Shown in pieces: positions 53,472 to 63,008 of a stretch of DNA of 64,000 bases (position 1 is the stretch's first letter; each line of letters starts with the position of its first letter). The notes beneath the pieces were generated by a model, which saw only the letters and a list, made by a program, of their open reading frames with translations, was not told where the DNA came from and made no database searches. The stretch comes from Azohydromonas caseinilytica. Its GTDB lineage: Bacteria; Pseudomonadota; Gammaproteobacteria; Burkholderiales; Burkholderiaceae_C. Made by a program: the position numbers and the translations under genes. The DNA lies in assembly GCF_012927045.1 (NCBI RefSeq), contig NZ_JABBFW010000001.1, positions 496,001 to 560,000 of the forward strand, read 5' to 3'.

Positions 53472-54248
53472 CTACAGCCCGATGAGCCGCAGCGGTTCGA
53501 AGCCCTCGGGCTCGCGCTTGTCGGCCGCGCCGCGCGCCTGGCTGACCACGCGCGTGCGGCGGCCGTCCGGGTGCTCGACCACGTAGTCGTGGCGGCGGTG
53601 CACGTGGCCGTGCAGCCACAGGTCCACGCCGGGGAAGAGGTCGTCGTCGGCGTTGCAGAAGCTGGCGGTGCTGGCCTGGTGCCCGTAGCGCGGGTCGGCG
53701 CTGCGCAGGCTCGGGGCGAAATGCGTCACCACCACGGTCGCGTCCCAGCGGCCCTGCGCCGGCTCGGCCAGCTCCCGCGTCAGCCATTGCCGGCAGGCCA
53801 GGCCTTCCTCGCGCACGGCGGCGGCGTCGAAAGGCGCGCCGCCGCGCGTGGAGCGCTGCACGCGCGCGAAGTAGCCGCCCGCGCGCAGCGCCTTGATGCG
53901 CTGCGCGGCGCCGAAGACCCCGAAGTCGCTCCAGCGCACCGTGCCGACGAAGCGCACGCGCCGGCCGTCGGCGGCGTCCCAGACGAAGCGCTCGCACTCC
54001 AGCAGCCGCAGCTTCAATTCGGCGCAGCGCGCGCGCAGCCCGGCCCAGGCCTCATCCAGGTCGCGGCCGTCGAACTCGTGGTTGCCGGCGACGAACAGCA
54101 CCGGCACCGGCCAGTGCGCGAAGCGCTCCAGCGCCTGCCAGCGGCTGTCGATGTCGCCGGCCAGCACCAGCAGCTCCGCGCCCGGGGCGGGTTCGGGGTT
54201 GAACTCCTCGGTTTCGAGGTGCAGGTCCGACAGCAGCTGCAGGCGCAT
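53472..54248 (-). CDS. Metallophosphoesterase
   Basis: A 258-residue calcineurin-like phosphoesterase. All five metal-binding blocks are visible: SDLHLE (D-x-H), AGDID (GD), GNHEFDG (GNHE), VVVTHFAPS (His) and LHGHVHRR (GHxH). Such proteins hydrolyse phosphomonoesters, phosphodiesters or nucleotides, and the substrate is not readable. It starts nine bases after the SEC-C YecA gene on the same strand, so these two are probably cotranscribed. Confidence 0.92.
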   Translation of the reverse strand: MRLQLLSDLHLETEEFNPEPAPGAELLVLAGDIDSRWQALERFAHWPVPVLFVAGNHEFDGRDLDEAWAGLRARCAELKLRLLECERFVWDAADGRRVRFVGTVRWSDFGVFGAAQRIKALRAGGYFARVQRSTRGGAPFDAAAVREEGLACRQWLTRELAEPAQGRWDATVVVTHFAPSLRSADPRYGHQASTASFCNADDDLFPGVDLWLHGHVHRRHDYVVEHPDGRRTRVVSQARGAADKREPEGFEPLRLIGL

Positions 54249-54257
54249 GCGTTCAGG

Positions 54258-55055
54258 TCAGCTCTTGCCGTGGCACTGCTTGAACTTCTTGCCGCTGCCG
54301 CAGGGGCAAGGGTCGTTGCGGCCGACCTTGGGCGTGTCGCGGCGTACCTGCTCCACGGCGTAGCGCTGGTCGGAGGTCAGGTCCCACAGCTCGGCCACGG
54401 CCATGACCAGGTCGTCGATGGCCTCGTCCACGCTGGCCAGCGGCAGCTCGCGCTGCATGGTGTCCAGCACCTCGCGCTCCTCGTCGGTCTGCGCGGGCAG
54501 GTGGCGGAAGACGCGCGCCAGCGTCAGGTCCACCGCGTCGTCCTCGGACTCCATCAGCTTGGGGAAGCTCAGCGCCGCATGCTGGAAGCCCACCACCCAG
54601 GGCATGAGCGGGCGCGAGGCCTCGGGCAGCGACTCCTGCAGCGCCTTGGCGTCGGCGGCGGCCTGCTGCTCGTACTCGCTCAGCGGCAGCTCGTCCTCGG
54701 CGCCCTCCCCGTCCTCCGGCTCGGACTCGGGATCGAGGATGACGGGATCGAAGGCGCCGTCCTCGGCCAGCGCGCGGTTCAGCGCCTCGTAGCGGCGGCG
54801 GATCAGGGCGCTGCAGCGCTGCAGCCACTCGGCATCGACGTCATCGGGCAGCGGGCGCTGCTCGATGTCGAAGATGGGAGGCAGCCACTGCGCCTCGTCC
54901 AGCAGCTCAGGCTGCACCAGCACGCCGCAGAGGTAGCCGTCGAGCATCACGATGTCCAGCGGCTGCAGCGGCTCGGGCGTGGCGGCAAGGAGTTCGTCGA
55001 GCTCGGCGAGCTCTTGATCAGTGAGGTCTTGTTTCATGGGCGGATTGTCGGCCAT
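54258..55055 (-). CDS. UPF0149/YecA protein with SEC-C zinc motif
   Basis: A 265-residue UPF0149 protein. The N-terminal helical part ([37 protein letters not shown]) aligns with that of the paralogue at 47707. The C-terminus has the SEC-C motif [15 protein letters not shown], which binds zinc and often contacts the ribosome or SecA-type partners. The middle has an acidic insert ([12 protein letters not shown]). A second in-frame ATG six codons in is possible. It is likely cotranscribed with the metallophosphoesterase. Confidence 0.92.
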   Translation of the reverse strand: MADNPPMKQDLTDQELAELDELLAATPEPLQPLDIVMLDGYLCGVLVQPELLDEAQWLPPIFDIEQRPLPDDVDAEWLQRCSALIRRRYEALNRALAEDGAFDPVILDPESEPEDGEGAEDELPLSEYEQQAAADAKALQESLPEASRPLMPWVVGFQHAALSFPKLMESEDDAVDLTLARVFRHLPAQTDEEREVLDTMQRELPLASVDEAIDDLVMAVAELWDLTSDQRYAVEQVRRDTPKVGRNDPCPCGSGKKFKQCHGKS

Positions 55056-55100
55056 GGCACCGGCCCGTCCTGCGGCAAGGCCGGTGCCACCAGGAAAGAG

Positions 55101-55125
55101 AAAAGGCCCGCGCGGGGCGGGCCTT
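55101..55125 (-). terminator. Rho-independent terminator of pckG
   Basis: Stem AAGGCCCGC and GCGGGCCTT with a short loop. Read on the minus strand it is followed by a T-rich run (TTTTCTCTTT), directly after the pckG stop. Confidence 0.85.
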
Positions 55126-55151
55126 CACAAGGGAGCGCGAAGCGCCGGGCG

Positions 55152-57020
55152 TCAGGCCGCCAGATGCTGCTCCAGGCGGGCCTTGGCGGCGGCCAGCTCG
55201 GCGGGCAGGTGGCTCTTGAGCAGTTCGAACAGCTCGTCGTGCAGCTTCACCTCGTGCAGCCAGGCCTCGCGGTCGATGCTCGTGACGCTGGCGAACTGCT
55301 CGCGCGAGAACTCCAGGCCTTGCCAGTTGAGGTCCTCGTAGCGCGGCGTGGTGCCGAACAGGTGCTCCTCGCCGGCCGGGGCGGTGCCGTCCACGCGGCC
55401 CAGAATCCACTGCAGCACGCGCATGTTCTCGCCGTAGCCCGGCCAGGTGAACTTGCCGTCGGCGCCCTTGCGGAACCAGTTGACGCAGAAGATGCCGGGC
55501 AGCTTGGCGCCCTTGTCCTGCAGTTGCGCGCCCAGGTTGAGCCAGTGCTTGAAGTAGGCGCCCATGTGGTAGCCGGCGAAGGGCAGCATCGCGAACGGGT
55601 CGCGGCGCACCACGCCCTGCTGGCCGGCGGCGGCGGCGGTGGTCTCGCTGCCCATGGTGGCGGCCATGTACACGCCCTCGACCCAGTCACGCGCCTCGGT
55701 CACCAGCGGCACCGTGGTGGAGCGGCGGCCGCCGAAGATGAAGGCGTCGATGACCACGCCCTCGGGATTGTCCCACTCGGGGTCCAGCACCGGGTTGTTG
55801 GTGGCGGCCACCGTGAAGCGCGCGTTGGGGTGCGCGGCCTTGCGGCCGGTCTCCTTGGCGATCTGCGGCGTCCAGTCCTGGCCCTGCCAGTCGATCAGGT
55901 GCGCCGGGGCCGTGTCGGTCATGCCTTCCCACCACACGTCGCCGTCGTCGGTGAGCGCCACGTTCGTGAAGATCACGTCGCGCTGCAGCGAGGCCATGCA
56001 GTTGGGGTTGGTCTTCTCGTTGGTGCCCGGGGCCACGCCGAAGTAGCCGGCCTCGGGGTTGATGGCGCGCAGCTTGCCGTCGGCGCTGGGCTTGATCCAG
56101 GCGATGTCGTCGCCGATGGTGGTGACCTTCCAGCCCTCGAAGCCCTGCGGCGGCACCAGCATCGCGAAGTTGGTCTTGCCGCAGGCGCTGGGGAAGGCGG
56201 CGGCCACGTGGTGCTTCTTGCCCTCGGGGTTGGTCACGCCCAGCACCAGCATGTGCTCGGCCAGCCACCCTTCGTCGCGGCCCATGTTGGAAGCGATGCG
56301 CAGCGCGAAGCACTTCTTGCCCAGCAGCGCGTTGCCGCCGTAGCCCGAGCCGTAGGACCAGATCTCGCGTGTGGCGGGGTAGTGGACGATGTACTTGGTC
56401 TTGTTGCAGGGCCAGGCCACGTCCGGCTGGCCTTCGGCCAGCGGCGCGCCCACGGTGTGCACGCAGGGCACGAACTCGCCACTCTCGCCCAGCAGCTCCA
56501 GCACGCGACGGCCCATGCGGGTCATGATGCGCATGTTCACGGCCACGTACGGGCTGTCGGAGAGCTCCACGCCCAGCTGGCTGATGGGCGAGCCCAGCGG
56601 GCCCATCGAGAACGGGACCACGTACAGCGTGCGGCCACGCATGGCGCCGCGGAACAGCGCGTTCTCGCCGGTCTGCAGGATCGCGCGCATCTCGGCAGGC
56701 GCCATCCAGTTGTTGGTCGGGCCGGCGCCCTCGGCCGTCTCGGAGCAGATGAAGGTGCGGTCTTCCACGCGCGCCACGTCGCTGGGATCGCTCCAGGCCA
56801 GGTAGCTGTTGGGACGCTTGGCCGGGTTGAGGCGCTTCATCGTGCCGCCGTCCACCAGCAGCTGGCACAGCCGGTCGTACTCTTCCTGCGAGCCGTCGCA
56901 CCAGTACACGTCGCGGGCTTCGGTCAGGGCGGCGATTTCGGCGACCCAGGCGATCAGGCGGCTGTGGCGGACATAGGCGGGAACGTTCAAACGCAAGCCT
57001 TCCATGGCGGGTTGGTTCAT
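55152..57020 (-). CDS. pckG: Phosphoenolpyruvate carboxykinase (GTP)
   Basis: A 622-residue GTP-dependent PEPCK that converts oxaloacetate to PEP, the gateway to gluconeogenesis. The kinase P-loop is [13 protein letters not shown]. Other conserved blocks are [20 protein letters not shown], the guanine-site region GDDIAWIKP and [14 protein letters not shown]. It is the GTP form, not the ATP pckA. It has its own strong terminator and is preceded by a 319-bp divergent spacer. Confidence 0.97.
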   Translation of the reverse strand: MNQPAMEGLRLNVPAYVRHSRLIAWVAEIAALTEARDVYWCDGSQEEYDRLCQLLVDGGTMKRLNPAKRPNSYLAWSDPSDVARVEDRTFICSETAEGAGPTNNWMAPAEMRAILQTGENALFRGAMRGRTLYVVPFSMGPLGSPISQLGVELSDSPYVAVNMRIMTRMGRRVLELLGESGEFVPCVHTVGAPLAEGQPDVAWPCNKTKYIVHYPATREIWSYGSGYGGNALLGKKCFALRIASNMGRDEGWLAEHMLVLGVTNPEGKKHHVAAAFPSACGKTNFAMLVPPQGFEGWKVTTIGDDIAWIKPSADGKLRAINPEAGYFGVAPGTNEKTNPNCMASLQRDVIFTNVALTDDGDVWWEGMTDTAPAHLIDWQGQDWTPQIAKETGRKAAHPNARFTVAATNNPVLDPEWDNPEGVVIDAFIFGGRRSTTVPLVTEARDWVEGVYMAATMGSETTAAAAGQQGVVRRDPFAMLPFAGYHMGAYFKHWLNLGAQLQDKGAKLPGIFCVNWFRKGADGKFTWPGYGENMRVLQWILGRVDGTAPAGEEHLFGTTPRYEDLNWQGLEFSREQFASVTSIDREAWLHEVKLHDELFELLKSHLPAELAAAKARLEQHLAA

Positions 57021-57339
57021 GAGAACTCCGATCTAAAGAAAAAGAGACGGCATTGGGTCAACCTCGCCCTCGTCGCGAAGCTGGCCGAATACCGTCGGGC
57101 TGTGCGCAGCGCCCTGGATCGCAGGGGCGCGGTTTCGCCCGGGTACGGCCTCTGATCCCAGCCGCCGGGCGTGCAGTGTGGCGGCAGTGTAATGGCGTGG
57201 TAACTGCCCGGGACCTGGGGTAGCGCAAGGTTGGTGCACGGCGGCAGGCGCTTTGTGAGGCCTTTCACGGGAGGGAAGCGCCCGCGGGCAAGCAACATGC
57301 CGTGATGCAATTCCCCACCTTGGTTCTCGTCTATTTCCG
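57021..57339. promoter_or_regulatory. Divergent pckG/MOSC-gene spacer
   Basis: A 319-bp gap holding promoters of pckG (leftward) and the MOSC-like gene (rightward). I see no gene and no confident regulator palindrome. Carbon-source control of pckG is likely but not readable here. Confidence 0.4.
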
Positions 57340-57873
57340 ATGCAGCTCCTGAGCCTCAACACCCTGATCCTGCTGCCCGACGGCGGCACCGCGCCCCGGC
57401 GCCAGCCCGCCGCGCAAGCCCATGCCGTCGAGCGCTTCGGCCTCGAAGGCGAGCCGCCCGCGGCCACGCCCGCACGTGCTCTCTACGCTTATCCCATCGA
57501 ACACTACCCGCTGTGGCAGACGCTGCGCGCCCAGGCCCGCGCCGGGGAATGGGGCGAGGCCCTGCCCTACGGTGCCCTGGGCGAGGCCCTGACGCTGCAG
57601 GGCCTGGTGGAAGCCGACGCCTGCGTGGGCGACGTGCTGGTGTTCGAGGGCGGCTGCGAGCTGGCGGTGAGCGAGCCGCATGTGCCCGGCCCCGAGCTGG
57701 ACGCCGCGCTGGGCTTCAAGCACGCCAGGCAGATGATGTTGCAGTCGGCGATGTGCGGCTTTCACCTGGGCGTGCGCCTGGGCGGCACGCTGCGCAGCGG
57801 CGAGCGTTTTACCTTGCGGCCCGGCCCGCGCGACGTGAACATCGCCGAGCTGTTCCGCGCCCGGCGCGGCTGA
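57340..57873 (+). CDS. MOSC-domain-like protein
   Basis: A 177-residue protein with the MOSC C-terminal-type pattern. It shows GEALTLQGLVEADACVGDVLVFEGGCELAVSEP, then GFKHARQMMLQSAMCGFHLGV and a final GGTLRSGERFTLRPGPRD. In MOSC proteins a conserved cysteine follows the VSxPRxPC segment; here it reads EPHVPGPEL, so that cysteine is replaced by glycine. This may be a divergent, non-sulfurating member. It stands alone and is convergent with the AbrB-family gene. Confidence 0.8.
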   Translation: MQLLSLNTLILLPDGGTAPRRQPAAQAHAVERFGLEGEPPAATPARALYAYPIEHYPLWQTLRAQARAGEWGEALPYGALGEALTLQGLVEADACVGDVLVFEGGCELAVSEPHVPGPELDAALGFKHARQMMLQSAMCGFHLGVRLGGTLRSGERFTLRPGPRDVNIAELFRARRG

Positions 57874-57879
57874 CCCGGC

Positions 57880-58986
57880 TCAGGGCCCGGACAGCGGCAC
57901 CGCCTGCAGGGCCTGCCGCCGCCGCGCCTCCCAGCGGTACAGCGGCCCCATCAGCACCAGCACCGCGACGTAGCGCACGACGTGGAAGGCCGTCACCAGC
58001 GGCACGCCCAGCTGCAGCACCTGCGCCGTGATGCACATCTCCGCCATGCCACCGGGCGAGTTGCCCAGCAGCACCGCCGCCGGCGCCAGGTCGGCCGCCC
58101 GCGCCAGCAGCCAGGAAAAGCCCAGCGAGGCGGCGATCATCCCCACCGTGCCCAGCGCCACCGTGCCCAGCCAGCGCGGCGCGGCGCGCAGGAACTCCGG
58201 CGTGAAGCGCGTACCCAGCGACACGCCGATCAGCAGCTGCCCGGCGTTGGTCATCTCGTGCGGCAGCACCGCCTCGGGCAGCACGCCGGAGCCGGTCAGC
58301 AACAGGCTCACCACCAGCGCGCCCAGCACCCAGGGATTGGGCGTGCCCAGGCGCCGCGCCAGCAGCGCGCCGGCCAGCGTCAGCCCGCACAGCAGCGCCA
58401 GCAGGTGCGGCGGCAGCAGCATCTCGCCGGCGCGTCCTTGCAAAGGATGAAAGCCCGCCGCCTGCAGGCCCCAGGGCAGCGCCACCACCACGATCAGCAC
58501 GCGCAGCGAATGCGCCGCGGCGACGCGGTCCACCCGCCCGCCATGGCGCTCGGCCAGCACCGCCATCTCCGAGGCGCCGCCGATGGCCCCGGCGAAGAAG
58601 GCGGTGGCGTGGTCCGGCGCGCCGCCAGCGCGCCCCAGCAGCCGGGAGAACAGCCAGCCCAGCAGCAGCGCCCACAGCACGCCGGCCAGCAGCGCCGGTG
58701 CCAGGCCCGGCAGCGTGCGCAGCACCGCCGGCGTGAAATGCAGGCCCAGCGCGGTGCCGATCACCCACTGCCCGGCGTGGCGCAGCAGCGGCGAAACGCC
58801 CAGCCGCGCCCCGGCCGAGCAGGCCAGCGCCGTGGCCAGCAGCGGGCCCAGCGTCCAGGCCAGCGGCACGCGCAGCCGCTGGCACAGCAGCGCCGCCGCG
58901 GCGGCCAGCGCCAGCGTCAGCAGCCCGCGCCCAATCGCGCCCGCGTGTGCAGCCCGCGCCGCGGCCTTGCCTTCCATCACCCTCAT
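57880..58986 (-). CDS. AbrB-family membrane protein
   Basis: A 368-residue protein of the AbrB-type (PF05145) membrane family, with two homologous halves and about ten hydrophobic segments. The twin signature motifs are AFFAGAIGGASEMAVLAERHG in the first half and LLGNSPGGMAEMCITAQVL in the second. Some members have been linked to ammonium or amino-acid-like transport, but the substrate is unknown. I chose the ATG at 58984-58986 over an upstream TTG. It is convergent with the MOSC-like gene. Confidence 0.85.
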   Translation of the reverse strand: MRVMEGKAAARAAHAGAIGRGLLTLALAAAAALLCQRLRVPLAWTLGPLLATALACSAGARLGVSPLLRHAGQWVIGTALGLHFTPAVLRTLPGLAPALLAGVLWALLLGWLFSRLLGRAGGAPDHATAFFAGAIGGASEMAVLAERHGGRVDRVAAAHSLRVLIVVVALPWGLQAAGFHPLQGRAGEMLLPPHLLALLCGLTLAGALLARRLGTPNPWVLGALVVSLLLTGSGVLPEAVLPHEMTNAGQLLIGVSLGTRFTPEFLRAAPRWLGTVALGTVGMIAASLGFSWLLARAADLAPAAVLLGNSPGGMAEMCITAQVLQLGVPLVTAFHVVRYVAVLVLMGPLYRWEARRRQALQAVPLSGP

Positions 58987-59137
58987 GCTTGTCTTCGTGG
59001 CCGACCCGGGCCCGCTCAAGGCGGAACCCGCATCGCTGCGTGTACTGAATGGGAAAAGGTTCGCAGCCTAAGGGATTCGCCCTGCCGCCGCCGTCCCTGC
59101 CGGCCGAAGCCCCAGGAGGCAGCGGCTACAGTGCCGC

Positions 59138-59989
59138 ATGCTTGCCTATCGACACGCCTTTCACGCCGGCAACCACGCCGATGTCCTCAAGCACCTGGTC
59201 CTCGCGCAGGTGCTGCGCTACATGAACGAGAAGGACAAGCCCTACACCCTGATCGACACCCACGCCGGCGCCGGCGGCTACTCGCTGCAGGGCCGCTACG
59301 CCCACAAGAAGGACGAGTTCGAGACCGGCATCAAGCCGCTGTGGGGCGAGTCCGGGCTGCCTGAGCCGCTGGCCGACTACGTGCAGCTGGTGCGCGACTT
59401 CAACGACGGCGGCAAGCTCGCCCAGTACCCGGGCTCGCCCGCCATCGCTCAGCGCATCCTGCGCGACACCGACCGGCTGCGCCTCTACGAGCTGCACCCC
59501 ACCGACTACCGCATCCTGGAGTCCTTCCTGAGCAGCCGGCCGCACACGCAGGTGGACATGAGCGACGGCTTCAATGCCATTGCCCGCGACCTGCCTCCGC
59601 CCTCGCGCCGCGGCGTGCTGCTGATCGATCCCTCCTACGAGCTCAAGACCGACTACGGCAAGGTGGTGCACGCCGTGCGCGACGCGCTGCAGCGTTTCGC
59701 GCAGTGCGTGATCCTGGTCTGGTACCCGCAGATCCAGCTGGTGGAGGCGGCGCAGCTGCCCAAGCGCCTGACCGCCGCCGCGGCCGCCGCGCCCAAGGGC
59801 TGGCTCAATGCCACGCTGAGCGTGGCCGAGGCCGGCCCCGACGGCTTCGGCATGACCGGCAGCGGCATGTTCGTGATCAACCCGCCCTGGACCCTGCACG
59901 ACGCCCTGGCGCAGAGCCTGCCGGTGCTGGTGGACAAGCTCGGCCAGTACGACGGCGCCCGCTTCAGCATCGAGCAGCAGGCGGCCTGA
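59138..59989 (+). CDS. rlmJ: 23S rRNA (adenine2030-N6)-methyltransferase RlmJ
   Basis: A 283-residue RNA methyltransferase that modifies A2030 in 23S rRNA using SAM. The start MLAYRHAFHAGNHADVLKHL is diagnostic. The SAM site (LIDTHAGAGGY) and the catalytic DPSYE motif follow, with the target-binding YPQIQ block. The length matches E. coli RlmJ. It is divergent from the AbrB-family gene. Confidence 0.96.
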   Translation: MLAYRHAFHAGNHADVLKHLVLAQVLRYMNEKDKPYTLIDTHAGAGGYSLQGRYAHKKDEFETGIKPLWGESGLPEPLADYVQLVRDFNDGGKLAQYPGSPAIAQRILRDTDRLRLYELHPTDYRILESFLSSRPHTQVDMSDGFNAIARDLPPPSRRGVLLIDPSYELKTDYGKVVHAVRDALQRFAQCVILVWYPQIQLVEAAQLPKRLTAAAAAAPKGWLNATLSVAEAGPDGFGMTGSGMFVINPPWTLHDALAQSLPVLVDKLGQYDGARFSIEQQAA

Positions 59990-60056
59990 GCCCATTCGTT
60001 CCCTCGCGCTGCCGGCCCTCGCCGGCGGCGTCGCGTTTCCAGACCTGAGAGCGCCG

Positions 60057-61970
60057 ATGCGTCATCCGCTGCAAGACAGCAACCCCTCCTCCAACGCCTC
60101 GATCCACCAGCTCGACGCCTCCCGGCGCGTGCTGCTGCAGGGCGGCCTGGGCACGGCGCTGGCCGCGCTGTTCGGACCGTTGGCCGGCTGTGCCGCGCCG
60201 GCCGGCAACGGCGTCTCCGGCACCAGCACGCTGCTGGGCTTCCAGGGCCTGCCGCCCAGCGAGGCCGACACCGTCACCGTGCCGCCGGGCTACCGCGCGC
60301 AGGTGCTCACCGCCTGGGGTGAGCCGGTGGGCATCGCCGGCGCGCCGATGCCGCCCTGGCGCGAGGACGCCTCCAACAGCGCCGAGGAGCAGGCGCTGCA
60401 ATACGGCATGCACCACGACGGCATGCAGTTCCTGCCGCTGCAGGACGACGGCCGCCGCGGCCTGCTGGTCATCAACCACGAGTACACCGACGACGGGCTG
60501 CTGCACCCCGACGGCGGCGACCCCTGGAGCGCCGAGAAGGTGCGCAAGGACCAGGCGGCGCATGGCCTTTCGGTCTCGGAGGTGGAGCTGCACGAGGGCC
60601 AGTGGCGCCTGGTGCGCCCCAGCCGCTACGCGCGCCGCATCACCGCCACCACGCCCTGCGCGCTGCAGGGCCCGGCCGCCGGCCATGCGCTGCTGCGCAC
60701 CGCCGCCGATCCCGACGGCCGGCGCGTGCTGGGCACCTTCGCCAACTGCGCCATGGGCCGCACGCCCTGGGGCACGGTGCTCAGCGGCGAGGAGAACTTC
60801 GCCTTCTATTTCAACGCCGGCCCGCGCCCCGACGCGCACCAGAAGCGCTGGGAGCTTCCCAACGGCAGCTTCAACCGCTGGGAGGCGCACGACGCGCGCT
60901 TCGATGCGGTGAAGCATCCCCACGAGCCGAACCGCTTCGGCTGGATCGTCGAGCTCGACCCGATGGACCCGGGCAGTGCGCCTGTGAAACGCACCGCGCT
61001 GGGCCGCGCCGCGCACGAGGGCGCCTGGGTGGCGCTCACCCGCGACGGCCGCGCGGTGGTGTATTCGGGCGAGGACGCGCGTTTCGAATACCTCTACAAG
61101 TTCGTCAGCCGCGATCGCGTCAAGCCGGCCGCCGACGGGCTCACGGCCGCGCAGGCCAACCGCGAGCTGCTGGACCACGGCACGCTCTACGTCGCGCGCT
61201 TCGACGCCGAGGGGCGCGGGCGCTGGCTGCCGCTGGTACACGGCCAGGGGCCGCTGACGGCGGCCAACGGCTTCGCCGACCAGGGCGAGGTGCTGATCAA
61301 GACGCGCCAAGCCAGCGATCTGCTGGGCGCCACCAAGCTGGACCGGCCGGAGTGGCTGGCCATCCATCCCGCCAGCGGCGAGGTGTTCTGCAGCCTGACC
61401 AACAACAGCCGCCGCGGCCAGGGAGGCCAGCCCGGCGTCGATGCCGCCAACCCGCGCGCGGCCAACGCCATGGGCCAGATCCTGCGCTGGCGCGAGGACG
61501 GCGACTTCCACGCCGAAACCTTCACTTGGCGCCACCTGCTGCTGGCCGGCGACCCGGCCAATGCCCGCGCCGAGGCGCGCGGCGATGTGAAGGGCGACGC
61601 CTTCGGCTGCCCGGACGGGCTGTGTTTCGACCCGCGCGGCGTGCTGTGGGTCCAGACCGACGTGGCCGCCGGCCACCTGCACCGGGGCGAGTTCGCGCGG
61701 CTGGGCAACAACCAGATGCTGGCCTGCGACGTGACCACGGGCGAGGTGCGGCGTTTTCTCACCGGCCCGGTGAACTGCGAGATCACCGGCGCCACCTTTA
61801 CCCCTGACGGGCGCACCCTGTTCGTCAACGTCCAGCACCCGGGCGAGCCGGCCAGCGACCGCAGCGACCCGAAGAACATCAACCGCTTCTCGCGCTGGCC
61901 TTTCGGCGGCCGGCCGCGCTCGGCCACGGTGGTGGTGCAGAAGCTGGATGGCGGGGTGATCGGGAGCTGA
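60057..61970 (+). CDS. PhoX-family phosphatase-like protein (DUF839)
   Basis: A 637-residue protein of the PhoX/DUF839 family: secreted calcium-dependent phosphatases and relatives with a beta-propeller core. It has an N-terminal export region with twin arginines (ASRRVLLQGGLGTALAALFG), which fits Tat targeting. Family blocks are LVINHEYTDDGLLHP, GTVLSGEENFAFYF, GWIVELDPMDPGS and NCEITGATFTPDGRTLFVNVQHPGEP. It lies 67 bp after rlmJ. True phosphatase activity is not proven by sequence. Confidence 0.9.
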   Translation: MRHPLQDSNPSSNASIHQLDASRRVLLQGGLGTALAALFGPLAGCAAPAGNGVSGTSTLLGFQGLPPSEADTVTVPPGYRAQVLTAWGEPVGIAGAPMPPWREDASNSAEEQALQYGMHHDGMQFLPLQDDGRRGLLVINHEYTDDGLLHPDGGDPWSAEKVRKDQAAHGLSVSEVELHEGQWRLVRPSRYARRITATTPCALQGPAAGHALLRTAADPDGRRVLGTFANCAMGRTPWGTVLSGEENFAFYFNAGPRPDAHQKRWELPNGSFNRWEAHDARFDAVKHPHEPNRFGWIVELDPMDPGSAPVKRTALGRAAHEGAWVALTRDGRAVVYSGEDARFEYLYKFVSRDRVKPAADGLTAAQANRELLDHGTLYVARFDAEGRGRWLPLVHGQGPLTAANGFADQGEVLIKTRQASDLLGATKLDRPEWLAIHPASGEVFCSLTNNSRRGQGGQPGVDAANPRAANAMGQILRWREDGDFHAETFTWRHLLLAGDPANARAEARGDVKGDAFGCPDGLCFDPRGVLWVQTDVAAGHLHRGEFARLGNNQMLACDVTTGEVRRFLTGPVNCEITGATFTPDGRTLFVNVQHPGEPASDRSDPKNINRFSRWPFGGRPRSATVVVQKLDGGVIGS

Positions 61971-62208
61971 AGCGCCACGCCCCTACTTCGTCATTCCCGC
62001 ACAGGCGCGCTGCTGTCCGGGAAAAGTGGCCGGGCCACTGCCATGGCGCGTACTGGAAACGCAGACCGAAGAAAGAGCGCCGTCATGCCCGCCTTCGCGT
62101 GCATGACGACATTTCTTCCACGGCCTGCCCCGTCGCTCGTCGGCCCTGAGCTTTCCCCGGACAGCACGCCGACTTGCCCCCTGAGCCCGGCCCCGATACT
62201 CCCCCGCC
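61971..62208. repeat. Spacer with second copy of REP-like element
   Basis: The 31-bp segment 61990-62020 matches 3714-3744 with two differences (shared start GTCATTCCCGC). A related GTCATGCCCGC unit begins at 62082 with an inverted partner GTGCATGACGAC. A degenerate complement of the GCTGTCCGG arm (CCGGACAGCA) is at 62157-62166. The unit order mirrors the element at 3632-3817, so this is a decayed copy of the same dispersed repeat. Confidence 0.7.
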
Positions 62209-62886
62209 ATGAACACCGTCGCCTGGATGCCCCGCCGCGCCTCGCTCGTGCGCTGCGCGCCTTTCGCGCTCTTCATGGTCCTGCTGGCGCTGCGCGGGGC
62301 CGCCAACGACGCCGGCTGGAGCGGCGCGCCCTGGATCTACGCCCTGAACCTGCTGCTGGTCGGCGGCCTGCTCTGGACTTGGCGGCGGGAGTACGCCGAG
62401 CTGCGCAGCGCGCCGCCGCTGCGCGAGGCGCTGCTGTCGGTGGGCGTGGGGCTGCTGGTGTTCGTGTTGTGGGTGCAGCTCGACGCGCCCTGGATGCAGA
62501 TCGGCGAGCCCACCGCCGCCTTCGTGCCGCTGGACGACGCGGGCCGGCCGGACTGGGCGCTGATCGCCGTGCGCTGGACGGGCGCGGCGCTGCTGGTGCC
62601 GGTGATGGAAGAGCTGTTCTGGCGCGGCTTCCTGATGCGCTGGCTGGAGCGCCCGGCCTTCGAGGGCGTCGATCCGCGCCGCGTCGGGCTGCGGGCGGTG
62701 CTCATCTCCACGCTGCTGTTCATGCTCGCCCACACCCTGTGGCTGGCCGCCATCGTCGCCGGCCTGGCCTACGCGCTGCTGTACCTGCGCACCGGACGGC
62801 TGTGGAACGCCGTCATCGCCCACGCCGTCACCAACGGCGCGCTGGGTATCTGGGTGGTGGCCACGGGCAACTGGCAGTTCTGGTGA
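62209..62886 (+). CDS. PEP-CTERM-associated CPBP intramembrane protease
   Basis: A 225-residue multi-pass CPBP (CAAX-like) protease of the subtype found in PEP-CTERM/exosortase genomes. It has the family's FMVLLALRGA and VGGLLWTWRREYAELRSAP. The catalytic EELFWRGFLMRWL (Glu-Glu and Arg) is followed by LLFMLAHTLWLA and NAVIAHAVTNGALG (His/Asn). This is a distinct layout from the CPBP gene at 2657. Its presence with a PEP-CTERM substrate gene at 11027 supports a working exosortase pathway in this genome. Exact cleavage target unknown. Confidence 0.85.
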   Translation: MNTVAWMPRRASLVRCAPFALFMVLLALRGAANDAGWSGAPWIYALNLLLVGGLLWTWRREYAELRSAPPLREALLSVGVGLLVFVLWVQLDAPWMQIGEPTAAFVPLDDAGRPDWALIAVRWTGAALLVPVMEELFWRGFLMRWLERPAFEGVDPRRVGLRAVLISTLLFMLAHTLWLAAIVAGLAYALLYLRTGRLWNAVIAHAVTNGALGIWVVATGNWQFW

Positions 62887-63008
62887 GCGGGGACTGCGGG
62901 CAGATTGCCAACAGGGAGTAAACGGCCCGCACACAAATCAGCACTGAGCGTGCTGGCCGTTGACCCCTGGTGGACAGGGTTGCGCCTGCCCTCCGCAGCC
63001 CTGGCGGC

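Noticed and set aside
52872-57155. A 1427-codon open frame on the plus strand
   Set aside because: It is antisense to usp, metallophosphoesterase, yecA and pckG, all with clear motifs. Long empty frames are expected opposite GC-rich genes. Its translation is low-complexity His/Arg/Gly/Ala-rich.
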